A stretch of DNA of 64,000 nucleotides from JADJOY01 sp046331705 [NCBI: bacterium] (GCA_046331705.1 JAXLQJ010000005.1:186001-250000), one strand, 5' to 3'. Positions 42,891-52,105 are shown, counted from the stretch's first letter. The notes: generated by a model from the letters alone, not told the origin. Numbers and translations: made by a program.

Positions 42891-44486
42891 ATGCGCGCAC
42901 TGACCGCCGCCGAGAAGGAAGCCGTCCTGATCGAGGTCCAGAGCCGGATCCTCGCGGAGAAGGACGCGCTCACCGAGCGAGACGCGAACTTCGATCTCGC
43001 CGCCGTCGTGAACGACGCGCTCTACCACGAGCGCCGCCGCCTCGACACGCACCGCTCGAGCCCGACCTGGAAGGACGACAACGCCTTCTGGAAGGGCGTG
43101 TCGAAGCGGCTCGCCAAGGCGTCGACGAGGGAGCTGCGCGAGATCCTCGCGAGCGTGATCCACCGCTACCTGGAAGAGATCATCGGCAACTTCGATCCGC
43201 GCGTGTACGGGCTGGCCACCAAGGCAATCCCCTACGCGCTCTCGGGCTTGCTCAACACGCTCTCGCCCACCCGCCTGCTCTCCGGCTTCGACAGCCTGGC
43301 CAAGCTGGACGATCACCTCATCATCCGCGGCGAGCTGGACACGATCTCGAAGCTGATCGAGCTCGGCACCGTGATCTTGGTGCCCACCCACCTGAGCAAC
43401 ATGGACTCGCCGGTGATCGGCTACGCGCTCTACAAGACGGGCCTGCCGCCCTTCACGTACGGCGCGGGCCTCAACCTGTTCAGCAACCCGATCATCGGCT
43501 ACTTCATGCACAACCTGGGCGCCTACAAGGTCGATCGCCTCAAGAAGGACGACCTCTACAAGGACACGCTCAAGGAATACGCGACCTACACGCTGGAGAT
43601 GGGATTTCACAATCTCTTCTTCCCCGGCGGCACGCGAAGTCGCTCCGGCGCCCTCGAGCGCAAGCTCAAGCTCGGTCTGCTCGGGACCGGCGTCCTCGCC
43701 TATCAGAACAACCTGCGGAACCGGAAGGAGAAGCCGAGGATCTTCGTGGTGCCCTGCACGCTCTCGTACTCGCTGGTGCTCGAGGCCGAGACGCTCATCG
43801 AGGACAGCCTCAAGGAAGCGGGCAAGGCGCGCTACATCATCACCGACGACGAGTTCTCGAAGCCCGGTCGCATCCTCAACTTCCTGAAGAGCCTGATCAG
43901 CCTCGACTCGCGAATCTACGTGACGTTCTCCGAGCCGCTCGACCCCTTCGGCAATCGCGTGCTTCCCGACGGCACCAGCGTCGATCACCGCGGGCGCCCC
44001 ATCGACATCGCCGGTTACGTGACCGCGAACGGCGAGGTCCGGCGCGACGACGCGCGCGACGCCGAGTACACCCGCGAGCTGGGCGACGCGGTGATGCGGA
44101 CCTTCGTCAAGGACAACACGCTGCTCGCGACCCACCTGCTCGCGACCGTGCTCTTCCAGATGTGCAAGGACCGCTACCCGCGGCTCGATCTCTACCGGCT
44201 GCTGCGCGAGAGCGCGCTGCAGAGCGAGGGCTTCGCGCTCGTGGACGTCTACGCGCGCACCGAGAAGCTGCTCGCGAAGCTCAAGAAGCTCGTCAAGGAA
44301 GAGAAGGTGCGTTACGGCGAGGAGCGGCTGGGCTGGGACGCCCAGGCCGTGGTGAGCGAGGGGCTCAAGCTCTTCGGCGTCTATCACACGACGCCCGCCG
44401 CCAGCCGCCGCGGCGATCGGGTCTTTCCGACGGATCCGTCGCTGCTGCTCTACTACTCGAACCGCACCACACCGTACGGACTGTGA
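42891..44486 (+). CDS. Glycerol-3-phosphate/lipid acyltransferase (PlsB-like)
   Basis: Acyltransferase of 531 aa predicted to make lysophosphatidate from glycerol-3-phosphate and acyl-CoA/ACP. The HX4D motif is THLSNMD (His167, Asp172), followed by GAGLNLFSNPIIGYFM and the substrate-binding FFPGGTRSRSG, the order of GPAT/LPLAT proteins. It is shorter than enteric PlsB (about 800 aa), and the N- and C-terminal helical extensions are not familiar. ATG 42891 has GAGGAG 8 nt upstream. The gpsA gene follows by 2 nt, which supports the G3P substrate. Confidence 0.87.
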   Translation: MRALTAAEKEAVLIEVQSRILAEKDALTERDANFDLAAVVNDALYHERRRLDTHRSSPTWKDDNAFWKGVSKRLAKASTRELREILASVIHRYLEEIIGNFDPRVYGLATKAIPYALSGLLNTLSPTRLLSGFDSLAKLDDHLIIRGELDTISKLIELGTVILVPTHLSNMDSPVIGYALYKTGLPPFTYGAGLNLFSNPIIGYFMHNLGAYKVDRLKKDDLYKDTLKEYATYTLEMGFHNLFFPGGTRSRSGALERKLKLGLLGTGVLAYQNNLRNRKEKPRIFVVPCTLSYSLVLEAETLIEDSLKEAGKARYIITDDEFSKPGRILNFLKSLISLDSRIYVTFSEPLDPFGNRVLPDGTSVDHRGRPIDIAGYVTANGEVRRDDARDAEYTRELGDAVMRTFVKDNTLLATHLLATVLFQMCKDRYPRLDLYRLLRESALQSEGFALVDVYARTEKLLAKLKKLVKEEKVRYGEERLGWDAQAVVSEGLKLFGVYHTTPAASRRGDRVFPTDPSLLLYYSNRTTPYGL

Positions 44487-44488
44487 CG

Positions 44489-45619
44489 ATGGCGAAACGC
44501 GCACGCACCAGCACCCCGGCCCCCGCCGCCCCGCGCCGGTCCTCCTCGGCAGCGGCGCCGCTCGCGAGCGGGCGGACACCGCGCCGTCCGCCCGTCGACC
44601 GACCCGCCCACGACACCGTGGCCATCCTCGGCGCAGGCGCGTGGGGCACGACGCTCGCCGCCCACGTGGCCGGCGGCGGCCATTCCACCGTGCTGTGGGA
44701 CTTCGATCCCGCGGTGGTCCGCGAGATCGAGTCCAAGCACGTCAACAGCCGCTCGATGCCCAAGCGCCGCCTCGACAAGAGCATTCGCGCCACCGGCGAC
44801 CTGGCCGAGCTGGCGCGAAGCGCCCACACGCTGGTGCTCGCGATCCCGTCCACGGTCGCGCGCGAGGTGCTGGTGGCGCTCGGCCCCCACGTGCGCGCCG
44901 ACCACCTCGTCATCCACACCATCAAGGGCCTCGAGCGCAACACCGGCGCGCGCATCACCGAGATCATCCGCGACGAGACCTGCTGCAAGCGATTCGGCGT
45001 GCTCTCCGGCCCGAACCTGGCGCCCGAGGTCCTCGCCGAGCAGCCCAGCGCCGCGGTGATCGCGTCGCGCTACCCGGAGGTGATCGCGACCGCCCAGCGC
45101 TTCTTCGTGCGACCGTTCTTCCGCGTCTACGGCAGCGCGGACGTGGTCGGCGTCGAGATGGGCGCGGCCATCAAGAACGTGCTCGCCATCGCGATGGGAT
45201 TCGTCGCAGGCATGGGCCTCGGCCAGAACACGCGCTCGCTGATCGTGACCCGCGGGCTCGCCGAGATGATCCGCATCGGCACGCGCATGGGCGGCGAAGC
45301 CGCGACGTTCAACGGCATCTCCGGGATCGGCGACCTCATCGGCTCCGGGATGAGCCGCGAGAGCGCCAACTACGCGGTGGGGGAGCTGATCGCCCAGGGC
45401 CGAAACCTCGGCCAGGCGATGCGGGAGGTCGAGCATTTCGCGGAGGGAGTGCCAACGACGGAGGCGCTGCACGCATTGCTCGAGCGCGTGCGCGTCGACG
45501 CACCGCTCTCCCAGGCGGTCTACGAGGTGCTCTACGCGGGCGCCGCGCCGTCGGAGCTCCTGAAGCGACTCATGGCGCGCCCGCCCACGATGGAGAACGA
45601 TGCCCACCCGCTCGCGTGA
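44489..45619 (+). CDS. gpsA: NAD(P)-dependent glycerol-3-phosphate dehydrogenase
   Basis: Reduces dihydroxyacetone phosphate to sn-glycerol-3-phosphate for phospholipid synthesis. The 376-aa product has the Rossmann motif ILGAGAWGTTLA (about 46-57), IKGLE, SGPNLAPEV, the catalytic Lys in GAAIKNVLAI, GISGIGDLIG and EGVPTTEAL, all diagnostic. A 40-residue Ala/Pro/Arg-rich N-terminal extension precedes the core and is unusual. It is 2 nt after the acyltransferase and its last 20 nt overlap the APP1-like gene, so the three are surely co-expressed. Confidence 0.95.
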   Translation: MAKRARTSTPAPAAPRRSSSAAAPLASGRTPRRPPVDRPAHDTVAILGAGAWGTTLAAHVAGGGHSTVLWDFDPAVVREIESKHVNSRSMPKRRLDKSIRATGDLAELARSAHTLVLAIPSTVAREVLVALGPHVRADHLVIHTIKGLERNTGARITEIIRDETCCKRFGVLSGPNLAPEVLAEQPSAAVIASRYPEVIATAQRFFVRPFFRVYGSADVVGVEMGAAIKNVLAIAMGFVAGMGLGQNTRSLIVTRGLAEMIRIGTRMGGEAATFNGISGIGDLIGSGMSRESANYAVGELIAQGRNLGQAMREVEHFAEGVPTTEALHALLERVRVDAPLSQAVYEVLYAGAAPSELLKRLMARPPTMENDAHPLA

Positions 45620-46694
45620 CGACAGCGCCGGCGAAACGCCTCCCGCAGCACGGGGAGGCGCCGACGCATTCCTGACATCGGGGCCGTCCTTCGACGAGCT
45701 CGGCATCGACCGCGTCAACCACCGCCGGCTACCCGACGACTTCTGCGGCGACGTCTACATCTGGGACGTCGACAAGACCTATCTCGACACTCCGTTCGAC
45801 TCGCTCAAGGGGCTGATGCGCATCCCCTTCGAGGGAGCGATCGACAAGCGCGCGTTCCCCGGAACCGCCCAGCTCCTCAAGGAGCTTCGGCGCGGCCCAC
45901 GCAAGCAGCCGCTCGAAGCCCCGATCTACTTCATCTCGGCGAGCCCGCCGAAGCTGCGCGGCGTGCTCGAGAAGAAGATGCTTCTCGACGGAGTCGAGTT
46001 CGACGGGCTGACCCTCAAGGACCCGGTGCAGAACATGCGTCGCGGCGGGCTGCGCGCGCTCAAGGCGCAGCTCGCGTACAAGCTCGTCGGCCTGCTGCTG
46101 CACCGGCGCGACTTCCCGCGCGGAGCACACGAGACGCTCTTCGGCGACGACGTCGAGAGCGACGCCGTGATCTACGCGCTCTACGCGGACGTGGTCGCCG
46201 GTCGCATCCGCGGCGCCGATCTGCTCCGAATCCTGCAACGCCATCACACCGAGTACCAGCTCGCCGAGTGGATCGTGAGCTTCGCCGACTCGATCCCAAA
46301 GGCGCGCTCCGTCGAGCGCATCTACATCCACCTCGCCCGCGGCAGCGCTCCCGAGAGCTTCGCGTCGTTCGGCCGCACGGTGGTGCCCGTTCGCGATTCG
46401 CTGCAGTCGGCAGCGATCCTCGAGGCCGAGGGCAAGATCTCGAAGGCCGGGCTGCTCCGCGTCGCCGCCCAGATGCGCGAGGCTGGCGCGACCGACATCG
46501 AGCTGCTGGCGAGCCTGATCGACCTCAGCCGGCGCCATCTCGTTGGCGGCCCGCGCTTCGACGCGATCGTGCGCAAGCTCGCGCAAGCGCGCTCGATCCC
46601 GCCAGAGGTCGTGTTCGCCCGCACCAAGCCGGTGCGCCCGCTGCCGCGGCCATCCGCCACCGAGCCCCTGCTCCCCGTCGGCGAGCGCGCCTGA
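45600..46694 (+). CDS. APP1-like (DUF2183) phosphatidate phosphatase family protein
   Basis: HAD-type protein of 364 aa. The catalytic DxD motif is IWDVDKTYLDT (Asp56 nucleophile, Asp58), followed by PGTAQLLKELR and YFISASPPKLRG (Ser113), the exact order of the Mg-dependent APP1 phosphatidate phosphatase domain, which converts phosphatidate to diacylglycerol. A later GDDVESD segment could supply the third metal acidic pair. The C-terminal 130 residues are helical and not recognised. ATG 45600 overlaps gpsA by 20 nt. Context with a GPAT and gpsA supports a lipid substrate; this specific activity is inference. Confidence 0.8.
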   Translation: MPTRSRDDSAGETPPAARGGADAFLTSGPSFDELGIDRVNHRRLPDDFCGDVYIWDVDKTYLDTPFDSLKGLMRIPFEGAIDKRAFPGTAQLLKELRRGPRKQPLEAPIYFISASPPKLRGVLEKKMLLDGVEFDGLTLKDPVQNMRRGGLRALKAQLAYKLVGLLLHRRDFPRGAHETLFGDDVESDAVIYALYADVVAGRIRGADLLRILQRHHTEYQLAEWIVSFADSIPKARSVERIYIHLARGSAPESFASFGRTVVPVRDSLQSAAILEAEGKISKAGLLRVAAQMREAGATDIELLASLIDLSRRHLVGGPRFDAIVRKLAQARSIPPEVVFARTKPVRPLPRPSATEPLLPVGERA

Positions 46695-46802
46695 CGAGCG
46701 GCCCACACGCGGGCCGGCCGCTGGCCTTCCCCGCGTCCGCGTTTCCGCGTAGGTAAGGTGCGCTGCCGCGCCGGGGCTCCCGCAGCCGCGCGTGCCTTCG
46801 CC

Positions 46803-47801
46803 ATGTCACCTCGCCGCACGCTTCGCCACGCGCTCTTCGCGCTGCTCACGCTGCTGCTGGTGGGCGCCATGGGCTACATGGCGGTGGCGCGGATGTCGTT
46901 CATCGACGCGCTCTACATGACGGTGATCACGCTCACCACCGTCGGTTTCCGCGAGGTCGAGCCACTCGACACCGCGGGCAAGCTCTTCACCATCGGGCTG
47001 CTGGTCGCCGGCTTCGGCATCGTGCTCTTCAGCGCCAGCCTGGTCGCGCGGGAGCTCATCGAAGGCTCGATCCAGCAGGCTCTGGGGAGGCGAAAAGTGC
47101 AACGCCAGATCGCGCACATGGCCAACCACTACATCGTCTGCGGATTCGGGCGCATGGGACGGATCGTGTGCAAGGAGCTCGAGGCGAAGCCGGTCCCGTT
47201 CGTGGTGGTGGAGCGCGATCCGGAGCGGCTCGGCGATCTCGAGAGCGAGCACTACCCGTTCGTCGCCGGCGACGCGACGGAGGACCAAGTCCTCGTGGAG
47301 GCCGGAATCCAGCGCGCGCACGGGCTGGTGGCGGCGCTCTCGAAGGACGCGGACAACGTCTACGTCGTGCTGACCGCGCGCGAGCTCGGACCCGAGCTCT
47401 TGATCGTGGCGCGCGCCGAGGACGAGCGCAGCGAGCGCAAGCTCTTGCACGCGGGCGCCACGCGCGTGGTGTCGCCGTACACGATCGGCGGTCACCGCAT
47501 GGCCCACGCGTTGCTTCGGCCGGCGGTGCTCGACGTGATCGACCTCGCCACCCACTACCGCTCGATCGAGCTCCAGATCGAGGAGGTGACGGTGCCGAAG
47601 GGCGGCTTCTGCGAGGGCCAGACGCTGCTCAAGTCGGGGCTGCGCGATCAGCTCGGCCTGATCGTCATCGCGATCAAGAAGCCGGGCGGCGAGATGCTCT
47701 TCAATCCGAAGGCGGACGTGGCGATCCACGCCGGTGACCGGCTGGTGCTGATGGGGCAGACCGCCAACCTCCGGCAGATCGAGGAGCGTCTGCGCGGCTG
47801 A
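46803..47801 (+). CDS. Two-TM potassium channel with TrkA-N (RCK) domain
   Basis: Inner-membrane ion channel subunit of 332 aa. Two membrane helices (about 8-28 and 62-82) flank a pore loop TLTTVGFREVEPLD (residues 44-57), followed by an RCK/TrkA-N Rossmann domain (VCGFGRMGRIV, DATEDQVLVEAGI) and a TrkA-C domain at the end (RDQLGLIVIAIKK, AGDRLVLMG). The filter reads TVGFRE rather than TVGYGD, so selectivity or conductance could differ. NAD(H) or nucleotide gating is expected from the RCK domain. The start at 46803 was preferred over ATG 46758. Confidence 0.88.
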   Translation: MSPRRTLRHALFALLTLLLVGAMGYMAVARMSFIDALYMTVITLTTVGFREVEPLDTAGKLFTIGLLVAGFGIVLFSASLVARELIEGSIQQALGRRKVQRQIAHMANHYIVCGFGRMGRIVCKELEAKPVPFVVVERDPERLGDLESEHYPFVAGDATEDQVLVEAGIQRAHGLVAALSKDADNVYVVLTARELGPELLIVARAEDERSERKLLHAGATRVVSPYTIGGHRMAHALLRPAVLDVIDLATHYRSIELQIEEVTVPKGGFCEGQTLLKSGLRDQLGLIVIAIKKPGGEMLFNPKADVAIHAGDRLVLMGQTANLRQIEERLRG

Positions 47802-47911
47802 GCCACAGGCGGCGCCCGCCGCCGTCCGCGCACCTTCACCCGGTGGTGGTGATTGGCGATGCTGTGAGGATGACGCCGGATCACGCCATCGAGCGGCGCC
47901 CGCGGCCTGCG

Positions 47912-49084
47912 ATGAATCCGCGCATTCCCCATCTCACGGCGCTCGGTCTCGCGTGCATCCTGACACTGCCAGCGACGGCGCGCGCCGGCGATCCGCGCTA
48001 CCTGCAGTACATCGAGAGCCCCTACCGATTCGGCGTGAACCTGCGGCACATCGATCCGCGTGCCATCGGCGCGGCGACCGACCTGCTCGGCGTCCTCGGG
48101 ATGTGGAGTCACGTCTCGTTCCAGAAATACGAGAGCACGGTGTTCCGCTTCGACGTGCACGGCTCTCACCCGCTCGAGATCAAGCCGTCGCCCACCACCA
48201 GCGCCTTCGAGGAGGAGGATCCGATCGACGTCGGCCCGCGGCGCCGCGAGCTCTACGCCGGCAACGTGCGCCTCCGGCTGGCCGACTACCACATGATCGA
48301 CTTCGGCCCGGTGTACTCGCTCACGGGCAACCGCTACGACCACCAGGCGTTCCTCTCGTACGTGCAGCAGAGCTTCTTCGACGACGTCGAGCAGGATCAG
48401 CGCGGCACCGCAGACATGGACCTCGACGGTCGTTCGTTCACCGAGCTCGGACACCGTTTCGATACCGGCGACAGCCCGACGCGCGCCGGCGCGCGGCTCG
48501 GCATGAAGACCCAGTACCGCGACGGCGACGAGTTCCAGGTGCTGCTCGAGGAAGACTTCGACGCGTTCCGCTGGCTCGCGACCTTCGAGCTCTTCTACTA
48601 CCGGGAGCTGTTGCGCGACGGGCAGCGCCCCCACGACCTCCTCGATCCCGAGCCCTATCCGCTCGAATACCCGCCGGTGCTCACGCTTCACGCCCGCATC
48701 CAGGAGCACTTCGCGCGCGCCGGCTACGACGCCCGCGCCAAGGGCGTGCAGGCCGTGGTGACCGCGATCTGGTCACCCGAGATCATGGAGCTGCGCCCGA
48801 TCCCGAGCCTGCACTTGTTTCCGCAGGTGGAGGAAGAGCTGCGCTGCGGGATCGTGGGGGGCGATCTCGACGGGATCTGCACCAACAAGACCGCACCGGG
48901 CTATCGGGTGGTGGCGATCCGGCTGCGCAGCCCGTTCGGCTTCCTGGGGTTCAGCAAGTACATCGAAGGCGTGGAGGGCGACCTCGGCCTCCGGCTCAAG
49001 GTCGAGATCTCCTACGACATCCCGAAGAGCGATTTCTCGTTCGACGTCGGCCCCGAGATCCAGGCCGCGCTGCGCTTCTACTAG
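47912..49084 (+). CDS. Exported, probably outer-membrane beta-barrel protein, unknown
   Basis: Protein of 390 aa with a signal peptide (LTALGLACILTLPATARA, cleavage near residue 26). The mature part has alternating amphipathic strands (SVQK-type, YAGNVRLRLADY, FQVLLEEDF, ATFELFYYREL, AIRLRSPFGF, LRLKVEISYD) and ends in ALRFY, the aromatic C-terminus expected of barrel proteins. No family recognised. In-frame starts at 47870 and 47843 lack better ribosome binding sites. It stands alone between the channel gene and a convergent small gene, so context gives no clue. Confidence 0.75.
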   Translation: MNPRIPHLTALGLACILTLPATARAGDPRYLQYIESPYRFGVNLRHIDPRAIGAATDLLGVLGMWSHVSFQKYESTVFRFDVHGSHPLEIKPSPTTSAFEEEDPIDVGPRRRELYAGNVRLRLADYHMIDFGPVYSLTGNRYDHQAFLSYVQQSFFDDVEQDQRGTADMDLDGRSFTELGHRFDTGDSPTRAGARLGMKTQYRDGDEFQVLLEEDFDAFRWLATFELFYYRELLRDGQRPHDLLDPEPYPLEYPPVLTLHARIQEHFARAGYDARAKGVQAVVTAIWSPEIMELRPIPSLHLFPQVEEELRCGIVGGDLDGICTNKTAPGYRVVAIRLRSPFGFLGFSKYIEGVEGDLGLRLKVEISYDIPKSDFSFDVGPEIQAALRFY

Positions 49085-49132
49085 GGCCTTCCGCTTCCAG
49101 GCTGAGCGCGCCGCGCACTCGGCGGGCGGGAA

Positions 49133-49429
49133 TCAGCGCGCGGACGCGCGTTCCTCGGCGTTCTTGAGCGCGTGGCCGTGGAAGAGCCCGAACAGGACCA
49201 CCTGGACGACGTGACCGGCGAACGAGCCCGGCGCGCGGCGCACGTACGGCATCCACATCGCGGCGAGTTCGATCGCGTGCGCGACGAGCATGCCCCAGAA
49301 CGTCCACTTCCCGACGGTCGCGATCCCGGACGGGAACGCGCTCGGACGGAGCACGCACGCGAACGCGATCGCCCACACCACGGAGAGACCCACCTTGGCT
49401 GGCAGGATCGAGGAATCCGGGATCTTCAT
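49133..49429 (-). CDS. Small DUF1145-like membrane protein
   Basis: A 98-residue protein with about three hydrophobic segments (9-28, 39-60, 68-87). The pattern VVWAIAFACVLRPSAFP, a central WGMLVAHAIEL helix and VVQVVLFGLFHGHAL resembles the DUF1145/YhhL family of unknown function. GGAGG lies 5 nt before ATG 49429, so it is a real gene. It is 53 nt downstream of the nucleosidase-like gene in the same direction. Role unknown. Confidence 0.68.
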   Translation of the reverse strand: MKIPDSSILPAKVGLSVVWAIAFACVLRPSAFPSGIATVGKWTFWGMLVAHAIELAAMWMPYVRRAPGSFAGHVVQVVLFGLFHGHALKNAEERASAR

Positions 49430-49482
49430 CCGACCTCCGCGCGCCGCGCCGCGCCGAGCGCGACGGCGCGTCGAGTTGCGGG

Positions 49483-50385
49483 TCACTCTCGTCCAGATCC
49501 GTCGCCGAGCCGAGCGAGAAAGGCGCGAGTCGCCTGCGAGGCGGTATCCGCCGCCAACCCGTAGTACGAGAAGAATTGCACGAGCGACGCCACGCCGTCC
49601 GCGTCGTCGGAGGTGCCGCGGAACGCGATGAACGGAAGGCCGCGAGTGGTGGCCTCGCGGGCGATCATCGCCGTCTCCATCTCGACGACCTCGACCTCGT
49701 CGTCGTCGTGCGCCGACACGCGCGACGCGGCCGTCTGCGCGTCGCAACCAAAGACCCCGCCGCCGCCCTCCACACACGGCAGCGCCGCGCCCCCGAACGG
49801 ATCGCTCGTCCGTCCCACGCCACCCACCACGATCCGGGGCACCGGGTCGGTGCAAACGGGTGCGCCGGCGGTCGCGGGAGGCGCGGTGCTGCAACGCGCG
49901 AGCGCCACGTCCCGAGAATCGGCGAGCTCGCGAACGATCTCCAGCCAGTCGGCGCTGGGCGCGAACGCCGTGCCATCGGGCGCGACCCAGGTCTCCGGCA
50001 CCGCGACATCGCCGACGAGCAACGACGTGTTCGCCACTCCGCACACGACCACGCCTTGCACGGGGAAGCGGTCCAGCACCGCGCGGGTCACCGTCGACGC
50101 GTTGGTCATGCCGATTCCCGTCATGCCGAGCACCACGGGAACACCCGCGAGGGTCCCGACCCGGATCTGCCGATCGGCGAGCTCGACCGTCTCCGCGATC
50201 TCGGCGTGGGTCAGATTCGGCGCCAGCTCGCTCGGCATCGCGCTCAGCACCGCCAGGAACGGCGGCGCGTTGGCCTCGGTGGAATCGGTGCCGCAACCTG
50301 CGGCCACGCCGAACGCGAGCCCCGCGAAGCTGCCCGCGAGCCGCCCGCGCCACGCCGCTCGATGACGCCAATCCACGCTCCACAC
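49483..50385 (-). CDS. Nucleosidase/phosphorylase-superfamily lipoprotein
   Basis: Predicted lipoprotein, 300 aa, lipobox GVAAGC. The mature protein resembles MTA/SAH nucleosidase and nucleoside phosphorylases: FLAVLSAMPSELAPNL at the start, VVLGMTGIGMTNA (the glycine-rich nucleoside-binding strand), VVVCGVANTSL, the catalytic-type EMETAMIAREA and PFIAFRGTSDDADG near the end, where Asp is the proton donor. Most relatives are cytosolic, so export is unusual and suggests scavenging of extracellular nucleosides. GTG 50385 was chosen (AAGGA about 10 nt upstream); GTG 50376 is possible. It is divergent from the haloperoxidase. Confidence 0.8.
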   Translation of the reverse strand: MWSVDWRHRAAWRGRLAGSFAGLAFGVAAGCGTDSTEANAPPFLAVLSAMPSELAPNLTHAEIAETVELADRQIRVGTLAGVPVVLGMTGIGMTNASTVTRAVLDRFPVQGVVVCGVANTSLLVGDVAVPETWVAPDGTAFAPSADWLEIVRELADSRDVALARCSTAPPATAGAPVCTDPVPRIVVGGVGRTSDPFGGAALPCVEGGGGVFGCDAQTAASRVSAHDDDEVEVVEMETAMIAREATTRGLPFIAFRGTSDDADGVASLVQFFSYYGLAADTASQATRAFLARLGDGSGRE

Positions 50386-50440
50386 CCTGCGCGTTTCCTT
50401 ACCACGGCTCCCCACCGCCGCGCAGCGAGGCGGTGCGTGC

Positions 50441-50469
50441 TTTCGCGTGCCGAATCGCAGACGTACAAT
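50441..50469 (+). promoter_or_regulatory. Candidate promoter for the haloperoxidase gene
   Basis: TACAAT at 50464-50469 matches the -10 consensus at 5 of 6 positions; 17 nt upstream TTTCGC (50441-50446) is a weak -35. Transcription would begin near 50476, about 36 nt before ATG 50512. The -35 weakness makes this tentative. Confidence 0.35.
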
Positions 50470-50511
50470 TCGCCGCGCGACTCGGTGACATTCCTCGTCG
50501 CCCACCCATCG

Positions 50512-51966
50512 ATGGTCGAGCGCTTACGAATCCTGCGTGGACTGGCGCGCGTCGTCGCGCCGGTCGCGGTGCTCGCGGTGCTCGGCGCGTGCGGCAAGAC
50601 AGGCTCGAGCAGCGACGACGGCGAGCCCGCGGCGTCGCCGGAGTGGGTGCTGCGCTGGAACCGGATCGCCATCGATGCGAGCGGCTTCGATCACGCCCAT
50701 GCCGGCGAACAGCTCGGGCCGGGCAAGTCCTCCCGCGCCATGGCCATCGTTCATCTGGCCATCTTCGACGCGCTCGACGGGATCGAGCCGCGCTACGCGA
50801 GCTATCGCGAGCACCCGCAGCCCGCCGCGAACGCGTCGCCGCGAATCGCGATCGCCCAGGCGGCGCGCGACACGCTCATCGCGCTCTACCCCGCCCAGGC
50901 GAGCCAGCTCGACGCCGAGCTGGTGGCGGACCTGAATCGCGAACCGGACACCCAGGCGCGCAGCGAGGGCGCGAGATTCGGACACGACGTCGCGATGGCG
51001 ATCCTCGCGGAGCGCGCCGAGGACCGCGCGGACCTGAGCACGCCCGAGCACGAGCGCGCCTATCCCATCTCCTCCTCCGCCGGCCATTGGCGCCCCGACC
51101 CCGTGCATCCGACGCAAGCGCCGCTCGGCGCCTATTGGGGCGAAGTGGCGCCGTTCGCGCTCGCGAGCGCCTCGCAGTTCCGCGCGCCACCGCCGCCGAG
51201 CATGGCGAGCGCCGAATACGCGGCGGCGTTCGAGGAGGTGAAGCGGCTGGGTGGTGACGGGGTGGTCACGCCGACGGCGCGCACCGACGAGCAGACGCAG
51301 ATCGGCATCTACTGGGCGTACGACGGCACGCCGTCGCTGTGCGCGCCGCCGCGGCTCTACAACCAGATCACCGCCGCGGTCGCGAGCCAGCAGGGCACGC
51401 GCGACGCGCTCGAGCTGGCGCGGCTGTTCGCGCTCGTGAACGTGGCCATGGCGGATGCCGGCACCGCGATCTGGGAGTCGAAGTATCACTACGACTTCTG
51501 GAGACCGGTCACGGGCATCCGCGAAGCGGACCCGGGGCTCGGCCCGAGCGGCGCAGGCGACGGTAACCCGCTGACCAGCGCGGACCCCTCGTTCACGCCG
51601 CTCGGCGCGCCGGCCAGCAACTCACCGGACGCAGCGAGCTTCACACCGCCCTTTCCCGCGTACCCCTCCGGCCACGCAGGCTTCGGCGGAGCGCTCTTCG
51701 AGACGCTGCGCAACTTCTATGGCACCGACGAGATCGCGTTCTCGTTCGTGTCCGACGAGCTCAACGGCGTCACCGTCGGCGGCGACGGCGCCGTGCGCCC
51801 GCTCGTGGAGCGCCACTTCGACTCGCTGAGCGACGCCGAGGACGAGAACGGCCAGAGCCGCATCTACCTCGGCATCCACTGGCGCTTCGACAAGAGCGCC
51901 GGCATCGCGCAGGGTCGGGCGATCGCCGACCAGGTCTTCGCGACCATTCTGCTGCCGCGTCCTTGA
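50512..51966 (+). CDS. Vanadium-dependent haloperoxidase-family lipoprotein
   Basis: PAP2-fold enzyme of 484 aa predicted to oxidise halides with H2O2, or to act as an acid phosphatase. Vanadate-site motifs are clear: KYHYDFWRPVTGIR (Lys and Arg), PSGHAGFGG (Ser-Gly-His) and RIYLGIHWRFDKSAG (Arg and apical His). Lipobox VLGAC gives an exported lipoprotein. The middle region (about 60-300) is helical as in bacterial VHPOs. It is followed by a hairpin at 51983, so it is probably monocistronic. Whether it haloperoxidates cannot be read from sequence. Confidence 0.92.
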   Translation: MVERLRILRGLARVVAPVAVLAVLGACGKTGSSSDDGEPAASPEWVLRWNRIAIDASGFDHAHAGEQLGPGKSSRAMAIVHLAIFDALDGIEPRYASYREHPQPAANASPRIAIAQAARDTLIALYPAQASQLDAELVADLNREPDTQARSEGARFGHDVAMAILAERAEDRADLSTPEHERAYPISSSAGHWRPDPVHPTQAPLGAYWGEVAPFALASASQFRAPPPPSMASAEYAAAFEEVKRLGGDGVVTPTARTDEQTQIGIYWAYDGTPSLCAPPRLYNQITAAVASQQGTRDALELARLFALVNVAMADAGTAIWESKYHYDFWRPVTGIREADPGLGPSGAGDGNPLTSADPSFTPLGAPASNSPDAASFTPPFPAYPSGHAGFGGALFETLRNFYGTDEIAFSFVSDELNGVTVGGDGAVRPLVERHFDSLSDAEDENGQSRIYLGIHWRFDKSAGIAQGRAIADQVFATILLPRP

Positions 51967-51982
51967 CCCGAGAGAGCCTCGA

Positions 51983-52000
51983 GGCGCCATCGGTGGCGCC
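51983..52000 (+). terminator. Hairpin after the haloperoxidase gene
   Basis: GGCGCCA and TGGCGCC form a perfect 7-bp stem with a TCGG loop, 16 nt after the stop codon. No T tract follows, so it may be a terminator or an mRNA 3'-end stabiliser. Confidence 0.45.
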
Positions 52001-52105
52001 CCGCGCTAGGATCTGCGCGCAGCGCCACGGCGTCCGGGCCGGGTGTTGTGTGACGCTCGGCTCGTGACCTCCCGTTGGGGTGTTGCCCAAACCAGGAGGT
52101 GTGGG

